DNA of 32,433 bases from CAYUBI01 sp964443005. Lineage in GTDB: Bacteria > Margulisbacteria > Riflemargulisbacteria > GWF2-35-9 > CAYUBI01. The stretch is taken from assembly GCA_964443005.1 (NCBI GenBank), contig CAYUBI010000011.1, positions 1-32,433 of the forward strand, read 5' to 3'. The notes below the pieces were generated by a model that saw only the letters and a program-made list of their open reading frames with translations, ran no database searches and had not been told where the DNA came from. Shown here one piece after another: positions 1-6,293 of the stretch; within the stretch, counting starts at the first letter, position 1; every line of letters starts with the position of its first letter. The position numbers were made by a program, and so were the translations under genes.

Positions 1-522
1 AATGCTTTCTGCAATTGCCATGCCAATTGCTGTTTTGCCCTCAATATCTCCGACATTAACGCTGCCAAGAAGTGTTTGAAGGTGACGATAATCCGTAGTA
101 AGGGGTGACAAAACAAAGGCATCTGTACCAAAAATGACAATTCCAATTTGATCATTTTCACGTTTGTTAATAAAACGGACCAATGTTTTTTTTGCAACAG
201 AAATTCGGTCTTGTGGTTTGAAATCTTCTGCTAACATAGTACCAGATACATCTAATGTCAAAACAATATCAATTCCCTTTGTTGTAATTTGTTTTTCTGC
301 AATCATAGTTTGGGGTCGTGCAATTGCTAAAATAAAAAAGAAAATGGCTAAAAATCGAAGTGCTGGGGTGATGAATGTTAAAAGTACGTTGATATCCATA
401 ACTGATCTATTGATGAATGATCGAGTATACGTGAACGTTGTTTTTGGCTCAAATCGTTTCCATAATATAATGGCAATAAGAACAAGGCTTATCCATAAGT
501 AAAGAGCATGTTTCCATATCAT
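1..522 (-). CDS. batA: BatA-like von Willebrand factor A membrane protein (3' part cut off by window edge)
   Basis: I translated the minus strand from an ATG at 522; the frame stays open for 174 codons to the window edge, so the C-terminus is missing. Two hydrophobic segments (about residues 6-21 and 50-68) precede a VWA domain. The RPQ motif just after the second segment is typical of BatA. The metal-ion (MIDAS) motif DVSGT is at residues 91-95, and GKTAIG (162-167) supplies the later MIDAS threonine. Its ATG overlaps the stop of the upstream BatD-like gene by 4 nt (ATGA), so translation is probably coupled. The family works with MoxR ATPases at the inner membrane; the substrate here is unknown. 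Confidence 0.88.
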   Translation of the reverse strand, partial: MIWKHALYLWISLVLIAIILWKRFEPKTTFTYTRSFINRSVMDINVLLTFITPALRFLAIFFFILAIARPQTMIAEKQITTKGIDIVLTLDVSGTMLAEDFKPQDRISVAKKTLVRFINKRENDQIGIVIFGTDAFVLSPLTTDYRHLQTLLGSVNVGDIEGKTAIGMAIAESI

Positions 523-1433
523 GATGATAAACCTCTATTTTCTGTTGAAATCGGTTCATCAACAGATTTAGGTTGAAACAAATTATTAATAAATTGTATA
601 GCTGTAGTTGTGATTCCTGCAACTTCATTACTGCTAGGAATTTGTTTTGCAAATTTGACAATGTCTGCTCGTTGAAAAAACTGTATGAGATCATCGTAAT
701 CGCTGGGGGTAATTGTATTATGTAGTTCGCCTTTTAATTCTTGCGTTGTGCATTCTAAAATATCTTTATTCAGTTGATATCCAAGAAATTCTTTGAGAAT
801 TGATGTTAATTCAAAATAGTACATGTTATATTTATGGGTTGTAAGATAGTCTTTGGCTTTTAACTTTTCTATTTGTTCAAGCGCTTGGCTGCGAGGATCA
901 ATCATAATCCTCTGAATCGTTTGCGTTTCAATTGGTTTTTTGAAACGATTAATCAGCCACCAACCTAGAATTCCGGTGGTAAAAATACTAATTATCCACA
1001 ACCCAATCATCCACCATTTTATTGGTAAGGAAACCTGACGTTTAAGATCTTGAAGCACTGGTACTTCTTTGCCAAAAGCTGAATTTACCTTGACTGTGGG
1101 TAAATTTAGAGCATAATCGCGATTAATGTGAACGAATAGTGTAGGCCATTGAATAAGTCCTAAAGTATAGCTGGTCAGCCAATATCGCTTAGTTCGTATT
1201 GTTCCAATTGTTTGATCTGCGCTGCTGATAAACGTTACTGTTCCTTGGGTAAACGCTGTTTCGGCAGGAAAACTAACTGAGCTGGATACTAATGCGTTTT
1301 CTGTTGTTGTAACACGAATATCAAGAAAGAAAATATCGCCTAATTGAATGTTAGGACTATTAACAGAGGTTTGAATATTAATACTCCATGATAGAGATAT
1401 TCCAAGAAATAACAGAAGGCAAAAATATTTCAT
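519..1433 (-). CDS. BatD-like membrane protein of the MoxR/Bat cluster
   Basis: The 304-residue protein begins with a Sec-type signal peptide (about residues 1-17), followed by a beta-rich extracytoplasmic part of about 120 residues, one membrane helix (about 140-161) and a helical cytoplasmic tail of about 135 residues. This is the architecture of BatD/DUF4381-type proteins, although sequence identity to named BatD proteins looks weak. It overlaps both neighbours by 4 nt (ATGA at 519-522 and at 1430-1433), so it sits in a tight translational relay between the DUF58 protein and BatA. The topology suggests it links an external event to the cytoplasmic MoxR/VWA partners; that role is inferred from the cluster. 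Confidence 0.7.
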   Translation of the reverse strand: MKYFCLLLFLGISLSWSINIQTSVNSPNIQLGDIFFLDIRVTTTENALVSSSVSFPAETAFTQGTVTFISSADQTIGTIRTKRYWLTSYTLGLIQWPTLFVHINRDYALNLPTVKVNSAFGKEVPVLQDLKRQVSLPIKWWMIGLWIISIFTTGILGWWLINRFKKPIETQTIQRIMIDPRSQALEQIEKLKAKDYLTTHKYNMYYFELTSILKEFLGYQLNKDILECTTQELKGELHNTITPSDYDDLIQFFQRADIVKFAKQIPSSNEVAGITTTAIQFINNLFQPKSVDEPISTENRGLSS

Positions 1434-2320
1434 TTTCGAAGTTCTCGTTGTTGAAAATATCGCATAAAAGGTTCAATAGAAGAAGATTGTAGCGATATCG
1501 GAATCGATGGAGTATTACATTGTGCGAATAATTGATCTCGTTGAAGTTTTTGTTTGTAAATACGTTGATGAAATTCATCCCTGAATTTTTTATTTGATGT
1601 ATTAATCATCACCTCGTCGCCAGTTTCAGGATTTTTAAAGCGAACAATTCCAATATCTGGTAACGAATTTTCAAGAGTATCTTCAATAATAACAGGAATA
1701 ACATCGTGTTTACGTGCAGCCATTTTATATGCATGTTCATAGCCAGTTGTAATAAAATCAGATAAGATAAAAACGCTGGCACGCCTTTTCAACATACGGT
1801 TGATGCTTTCTAATGGAGCCATTAAGTTAGTGCCGGGTTGTTGGAAATTGGCTGCTAATAATTCACGAATAATACGTAAAACAAATGATCGTCCTTTATT
1901 AGGTGGTAAAAATCGAGAAACGCGATCATGAAAAATCATCACCCCTACTTTGTCATTGTTATGAATAGCAGAAAACGCTAACATTGCTGCAATTTCGGTG
2001 ATGATTTGTTGCCGAAAAATTCCAGTTGTTCCAAATTGGCTACTTGCTGAAGTATCAATGAGGAGCATCATAACTAGTTCGCGTTCTTCTGAAAATTGTT
2101 TGATGTAGGGTGTGTTCATACGTGCGGATACATTCCAATCAATGTTACGAACATCATCTCCATATTGATATTCCCGAACTTCGGAAAATTCGATGCCCTG
2201 CCCTTTAAATGCACTATGGTATTCGCCGGAAAACAAACTACTGACCATCCGTCGAGTTTTAAGCTCGATGCGCCGGACTTTTTTGATGAGCTCAGCTGGA
2301 TCTATAGGAGCTACTGGCAC
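1430..2320 (-). CDS. DUF58 family protein (VWA-like fold, MoxR partner)
   Basis: The 296-residue protein has the hallmark DUF58 sequence: a helical N-terminus, the GQGIEFSEVREYQYGDDVRNIDW block (about 40-62), then a VWA-like core with LLIDTSASS (D89), a MIDAS-like motif. DUF58 genes almost always follow moxR, as here. It starts at a GTG at 2320 with an AAGGA ribosome binding site overlapping the moxR stop codon, 12 nt upstream. No membrane helix is evident, so it is probably cytoplasmic and membrane-associated through BatA/BatD-like partners. Its biochemical function is not established for the family. Confidence 0.88.
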   Translation of the reverse strand: MPVAPIDPAELIKKVRRIELKTRRMVSSLFSGEYHSAFKGQGIEFSEVREYQYGDDVRNIDWNVSARMNTPYIKQFSEERELVMMLLIDTSASSQFGTTGIFRQQIITEIAAMLAFSAIHNNDKVGVMIFHDRVSRFLPPNKGRSFVLRIIRELLAANFQQPGTNLMAPLESINRMLKRRASVFILSDFITTGYEHAYKMAARKHDVIPVIIEDTLENSLPDIGIVRFKNPETGDEVMINTSNKKFRDEFHQRIYKQKLQRDQLFAQCNTPSIPISLQSSSIEPFMRYFQQRELRK

Positions 2321-2332
2321 AGCGATAATTCC

Positions 2333-3328
2333 TTACGGTACTTCGATTGTATCAAAAACCTTGTTAATAATATGTTCGCTTGTGAGTTCTTCTGCTTCAG
2401 CTTCATAGGTTACAATTATACGATGACGTAGAACATCATGGCCTATTTCTTTGATGTCTTCAGGTGTGACATACCCTCTGCCATTAATAAAAGCGAGTGC
2501 TTTTGCGCCTTTCATTAAGTAAATGCTGGCACGAGGTGAGGCTCCAAGTTGAATATAATTTTTCAAATCTTTTAGTCCAAAACCCGCAGGATCACGTGTT
2601 GCTAGTACAATATCTAAAATGTAGTCTTTAATTTTTGTATCTACGTAAATATCGTCGACTACAGCGCGGGCTTTAATAATTTCGTCTAATGTAACAACTG
2701 CATTTACGTTTACCGCTGTTTCAGCTTGGTTTTCAATCATATTTAGCATTTTTAGTTCATCAGATCGTTTGGGATAATCAATTTTTATTTTTAGCATAAA
2801 TCGATCAACTTGCGCTTCAGGTAATGGATAGGTTCCTTGTTGTTCAATTGGGTTTTGAGTAGCCAAAACTAAAAATGGAATGGGTAGTTGATGAGAGATT
2901 CCACCAATAGTTACTTGATGTTCTTGCATTGCTTCTAGGAGCGCAGATTGTACTTTTCCTGGGGAACGATTAATTTCATCTGCTAAAACGAAGTTTGCAA
3001 ATACTGGCCCTTTTTTCATGTTAAAATCGCCACGTTGAGGGTTATAAATCATGGTTCCTACAATATCCGCAGGTAAAAGGTCAGGTGTGAATTGAATACG
3101 GCAAAAGTCTCCTTTTACTGCAGAGGCTAATGTTTTAACCATCAATGTTTTTGCTAGACCTGGTACACCTTCTAAAAGAATATGTCCTCCTGTTAATAGT
3201 CCCAAAAGAAGTCGATTGACCATATACTCTTGACCCATAATAACTTTTCGGACTTCTTCAAGAAGTCCTGGGATAAATTGAGACTCATTTTTAATTTTTT
3301 CATTTAACGCATTAATATCAATGACCAT
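2333..3328 (-). CDS. moxR: MoxR family AAA+ ATPase
   Basis: This 331-residue protein is the usual length for MoxR. It has Walker A GVPGLAKT (residues 54-61), Walker B VLADEIN (114-120) followed by RSPGKVQSALLEAMQE, sensor-1 ATQNP (156-160) and the Q-GTYPLPEAQVDRFM block with the probable arginine finger at R176. MoxR proteins act as chaperones that mature or insert cofactors into complexes together with VWA proteins. The downstream DUF58, BatD-like and BatA genes fit that partnership. The ATG is preceded by a strong AAAGGGGG site. The target complex cannot be told from this window. Confidence 0.95.
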   Translation of the reverse strand: MVIDINALNEKIKNESQFIPGLLEEVRKVIMGQEYMVNRLLLGLLTGGHILLEGVPGLAKTLMVKTLASAVKGDFCRIQFTPDLLPADIVGTMIYNPQRGDFNMKKGPVFANFVLADEINRSPGKVQSALLEAMQEHQVTIGGISHQLPIPFLVLATQNPIEQQGTYPLPEAQVDRFMLKIKIDYPKRSDELKMLNMIENQAETAVNVNAVVTLDEIIKARAVVDDIYVDTKIKDYILDIVLATRDPAGFGLKDLKNYIQLGASPRASIYLMKGAKALAFINGRGYVTPEDIKEIGHDVLRHRIIVTYEAEAEELTSEHIINKVFDTIEVP

Positions 3329-3348
3329 ATGAATTTCCCCCTTTATAT

Positions 3349-3708
3349 TTATGCTTTTTCTTTTGTTCCTGAAACAGCTGTCTGATTTGTTTTTGGAGTT
3401 ATTACTGTTTCTTTTTTCAATGTTTCTTTTGTGGGTGTTATTGGCGTAGATTCAGTTTGTTTAGCCACTTCTTTTGTTGCAGTTGAGTCTGTTGTTTTTT
3501 TTGAAGTACTTGGCGAAACATGGGATGTTTTTTTCTGACTATCAGTTACATAGAATCCAGAACCTTTAAACGCAATACCAACGCTTTTACTAATTAAACG
3601 CTGAAGCTCACCACCACACTCGCATGTATCTGTTGGATTGTGCCCAATGGCATGATTAAGTTCTCGTTCGCTTGCACAGCTTTTACACCGATAATCGTAA
3701 CGCGGCAC
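3349..3708 (-). CDS. FmdB-type zinc-ribbon protein with Thr/Lys-rich tail
   Basis: The first 55 residues match the FmdB/CxxC_CxxC small regulatory-protein family: MPRYDYRCKSC, a second pair of cysteines in CEC (C29, C31) and the family-typical FKGSGFYVTD ending. The rest (about 57-119) is a low-complexity tail rich in Thr, Lys, Ser and Glu, common in this family and probably disordered. It starts at GTG 3708 with an AGAGGTGA ribosome binding site; the nearby ATG is out of frame. It is the first gene of the fmdB-moxR-DUF58-batD-batA run and follows a TATAAT promoter. The family's role is unclear. Confidence 0.85.
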   Translation of the reverse strand: MPRYDYRCKSCASERELNHAIGHNPTDTCECGGELQRLISKSVGIAFKGSGFYVTDSQKKTSHVSPSTSKKTTDSTATKEVAKQTESTPITPTKETLKKETVITPKTNQTAVSGTKEKA

Positions 3709-3761
3709 CCGCGATCACCTCTTTCATTTTTGAATTGGCTGTATTTTTGGAGCCAGATTTT

Positions 3762-3795
3762 ATTATAGCTTTGTTTTTGAAAAAGTTGAATACAA
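3762..3795 (-). promoter_or_regulatory. Promoter for the fmdB-moxR-bat cluster
   Basis: A perfect TATAAT lies at 3767-3762 on the minus strand. With a 17-bp spacer the -35 position reads TTCAAC, a weak match. Transcription would start near 3755, giving a leader of about 47 nt with a good Shine-Dalgarno site before the GTG of fmdB. Confidence 0.5.
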
Positions 3796-3833
3796 AATTT
3801 TTACTGCTTCTAGTCATTTTTCAATATTTCGCA

Positions 3834-3839
3834 TATAAT
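3834..3839 (+). promoter_or_regulatory. -10 box of the HEAT-like gene, close to its start codon
   Basis: A perfect TATAAT ends 11 nt before the ATG at 3851. A start about 7 nt downstream would give a leader of only about 5 nt, and no Shine-Dalgarno site is visible. The -35 position (TAGTCA at 17 bp) is weak. Confidence 0.45.
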
Positions 3840-3850
3840 TTTTGAATAAG

Positions 3851-4576
3851 ATGGCAATTATTCAACTGAATCAATCTAATCCGTTTCAAAAACTTTATAT
3901 GAATGCCTTACGTGTTTTTCCGCTTTCTGAGCAATTTGACGAGGTTATTGATTGTATTTGTATAAAAAAAAATGTAGCATCTTTTCTTGAAGAAAAAATA
4001 TATTTTGCCATGGATCATGATATTGATTTATGTATATATTTATTAGAAAAAGTAAGAAAAAACAAGTATTGTCTAAACAATAAATCTAACACGTATTATG
4101 TAAATTTGCGAATTTCAAACTTTCAAAAAATTGAAGGTGATTTTGGATTGCAAATTCCTTTTCATCCAATTCCAAATGATGGGAAAAGAAAGGCAATTGA
4201 TGATATGTTGCGTCAATTGCGTGAAAATAATGATGCTGCTGAATGGTTGTTTTTGATTATGATTGACAATACTTCTTTAGAGATTTTAGATGCAATGGTT
4301 CGTTATCTTGCTGCATATCCGCAAAAAGAAGTTATTTTTCTTTTAAAAAAATTTGCAATGCATGAAGATTCGGATATTGCTTCATTAGCAATTTGGGCTC
4401 TTGGATATTTTAAATATCCAGAAACGCTGGATATTTTGAAGGAACTGATTGATTATTGGACAATCGTTAATCTGGATCAGCTTAAATCTAATATTAATGA
4501 AGCACTTGTGGGATCAAGCCAGAAATTGGTTCTTGGCGTACCAAAACTAAATTGGATATGGCCTCATCCTAGTTGA
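3851..4576 (+). CDS. Hypothetical protein, HEAT-repeat-like C-terminal half
   Basis: I do not recognise a named family for this 241-residue protein. The second half has paired helices with regular Leu/Ile/Ala spacing (for example LEILDAMVRYLAAYPQKE, then IASLAIWALGYFKYPETLD), which resembles HEAT or PBS-lyase-type repeats used for protein binding. There is no signal peptide or membrane helix. I chose ATG 3851 rather than TTG 3842 because the -10 box at 3834-3839 predicts a transcript starting near 3846, which would exclude the TTG. It converges on smpB with only 12 nt between stop codons and no clear terminator. Function unknown. Confidence 0.75.
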   Translation: MAIIQLNQSNPFQKLYMNALRVFPLSEQFDEVIDCICIKKNVASFLEEKIYFAMDHDIDLCIYLLEKVRKNKYCLNNKSNTYYVNLRISNFQKIEGDFGLQIPFHPIPNDGKRKAIDDMLRQLRENNDAAEWLFLIMIDNTSLEILDAMVRYLAAYPQKEVIFLLKKFAMHEDSDIASLAIWALGYFKYPETLDILKELIDYWTIVNLDQLKSNINEALVGSSQKLVLGVPKLNWIWPHPS

Positions 4577-4588
4577 TAATTAAAAATG

Positions 4589-5029
4589 TCAACGGTTTTT
4601 TAATGCTTGCTCAATTTCTCGGGTAACTGCCTTTTTTTTAAGATCTGCACGTTTATCATAAAGTTTTTTTCCCCGAGCTAATCCGATTTCGACTTTGACT
4701 TTGTTTTTTTTCCAATGAAGATTCAGAACAATAGCTGATAGCCCTTTTTCCTTTATTTTCCCCATGAGCCGTTTAATTTCATCTGTGTGCAATAATAGTT
4801 TTCGCGGTCGCATGGGGTCGAGATTGTAGCGATTCCCATGGTCATACGGAGAAATATGCATATTCCATGTATAAGCTTCTCCTTTGTCAATGATCACGTA
4901 GGAATCAACTAGTGATACTTTGCCTTGGCGAATAGATTTGACTTCTGTTCCTGATAATACGATACCAGCCTCAAGTTTTTCTAGAACTTCAAAATTATGA
5001 AAAGCTTTTTTATTAGATATAGTTTGCAT
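4589..5029 (-). CDS. smpB: SsrA (tmRNA)-binding protein SmpB
   Basis: At 146 residues the length is right for SmpB. The sequence has the N-terminal oligonucleotide-binding beta barrel (NFEVLEKLEAGIVLSGTEVKSIR, SYVIIDKGEAYTWNMHISPY), the GLARGKKLYDKRADLKKKA block and the basic C-terminal tail (REIEQALKNR) that enters the ribosomal A site. SmpB delivers tmRNA to stalled ribosomes for trans-translation. The tmRNA gene itself is not in this window. The gene is monocistronic, divergent from the CofG-like gene and convergent with the HEAT-like gene. Its start has no Shine-Dalgarno site and a -10 box 8 nt upstream. Confidence 0.97.
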   Translation of the reverse strand: MQTISNKKAFHNFEVLEKLEAGIVLSGTEVKSIRQGKVSLVDSYVIIDKGEAYTWNMHISPYDHGNRYNLDPMRPRKLLLHTDEIKRLMGKIKEKGLSAIVLNLHWKKNKVKVEIGLARGKKLYDKRADLKKKAVTREIEQALKNR

Positions 5030-5037
5030 GATGATAT

Positions 5038-5066
5038 ATCATACTGAGAATTATCGTGATTGAAAA
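5038..5066 (-). promoter_or_regulatory. smpB promoter predicting a leaderless mRNA
   Basis: On the minus strand, TTTTCA (5066-5061, 4 of 6 matches to TTGACA), a 17-bp spacer and TATGAT (5043-5038) are followed by just 8 nt before the smpB ATG. Transcription should begin at or within 2 nt of the start codon. Confidence 0.5.
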
Positions 5067-5116
5067 GAACGTTTTAGTGAAACTATCTGTATCTCCCATT
5101 TCCGTTTCTTTTCGTG

Positions 5117-5122
5117 TATAAT
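5117..5122 (+). promoter_or_regulatory. -10 box of the CofG-like gene
   Basis: A perfect TATAAT at 5117-5122 lies 41 nt before the ATG at 5164. The leader carries a strong AAGGAG (5152-5157) with 6 nt spacing. The -35 region is weak. Confidence 0.5.
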
Positions 5123-5163
5123 GACGTGATAACGATAATAGAATCCCAGACAAGGAGAAAGAT

Positions 5164-6288
5164 ATGGAACCATCCCAAACGGATGATTTATTTGAAGCAA
5201 TTCAAGATCCTGATGAAACTATGTTTGCAACGAATGGTTTGCCAATTTTACCAATCGAGTCCCATTTGATCTCGATTACATATTCGAATGCAGTTGATAT
5301 TGTTCTAACGGAAACATGCAGAAACACGTGCGGATATTGTGATTTTCAAAATAAAAAGTGTATTCCAATGGTCCCATATGCCACAATTAAGGCTTATAAA
5401 GAAGCTAGAAAACATCGTGCGCGGGAAGCCAATATGATTGCAGGCGAACGTCCTGACAAGTTTAATACATTTCGCGCAAAATTGGATTTATGGGGCTTTG
5501 GGTCTTATGCAGAGTACGTTTACACTGTATGCGAGCTAGCATTTCTAGAAGGATTGTTGTGCAATTTGAATATTGGATATTTAACAGAAAATGAATTGCG
5601 ACATCTTGCTGAAATTGCAGTTTCATTTGAAATGTCTTTGGAAACAACGAATGAAGATCTTTTGAAAACAGTAGCTCATGAAAACGCGCCGAGTAAAGAT
5701 CCTGCAGTTCGATTAAAGTTTCTTCAATCCTGTGGAAAGTTGAATTTGCCAACGGTTACGGGTATGTTAGTCGGTATTGGTGAATCGTCTGAGGATCGAA
5801 TTCGTACGATTAATGCGGTTAAGGCGATTCATGAAGAATATGGGAATATTCAAATGTTCAAAATTCAGAATTTTATTCCTCGAAAAGGAACTCCAATGGA
5901 AAATTGGGATGCGCCTTCAGAAAAAGTGATGCTAGAAACCGTTGCTTTAGCCCGAGATATTTTATCGAAAGATATTCGAATTTCTGTTCCAATTAATATT
6001 AACCATGATGTGATTAAATTTATTGAACATGGCGTTAATGATTTTTGTCAAATTCGTTATGCAGGCAAAGATACCCTTTTTCATGAATTTGTCTATCCTG
6101 ATTTAATAGATTTAACTCAATTATTAAAGGAACATGGGTATCAATTAGACAAACGATTGCCTATAGCAAATGATTTTGTATTGCAACAAAAATATTCGCG
6201 AAAAGTTGGGCAGCTTTTGGATAAATATAAGCTTAGAATAAAAACGGAGCCCGTTGTTGTTCCTGAAACAGAAGTAAGTGACCTATAG
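5164..6288 (+). CDS. CofG-like radical SAM protein (orphan)
   Basis: The 374-residue protein has the radical SAM cysteines C52, C56 and C59 in CRNTCGYC, the CofG-type signature. It follows the CofG order: AGERPD (93-98), NLNIGYLTENEL, SLETTNEDLL (158-167), GMLVGIGESSEDRI (200-213), IQNFIPRKGTPM (234-245) and a C-terminal RLPIANDFV. CofG makes the deazaflavin F0 with CofH. However, the usual DxGGxSP motif is replaced by DFCQIRYA (293-300), and no cofH or F420 gene is nearby. It may be a CofG with relaxed motifs or a paralogue with another substrate. It is transcribed alone, divergent from smpB, with a strong AAGGAG site. Confidence 0.8.
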   Translation: MEPSQTDDLFEAIQDPDETMFATNGLPILPIESHLISITYSNAVDIVLTETCRNTCGYCDFQNKKCIPMVPYATIKAYKEARKHRAREANMIAGERPDKFNTFRAKLDLWGFGSYAEYVYTVCELAFLEGLLCNLNIGYLTENELRHLAEIAVSFEMSLETTNEDLLKTVAHENAPSKDPAVRLKFLQSCGKLNLPTVTGMLVGIGESSEDRIRTINAVKAIHEEYGNIQMFKIQNFIPRKGTPMENWDAPSEKVMLETVALARDILSKDIRISVPININHDVIKFIEHGVNDFCQIRYAGKDTLFHEFVYPDLIDLTQLLKEHGYQLDKRLPIANDFVLQQKYSRKVGQLLDKYKLRIKTEPVVVPETEVSDL

Positions 6289-6293
6289 ATTAT

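Noticed and set aside
164..502. Plus-strand open frame of 112 codons
   Set aside because: It lies opposite BatA, whose MIDAS motif and membrane helices are clear on the minus strand.
5164..6288. Assignment to MqnC, MqnE or CofH
   Set aside because: Those enzymes carry CxxxCxFC-type motifs with different flanks; CRNTCGYC and the IQNF-TPM block are CofG-like.
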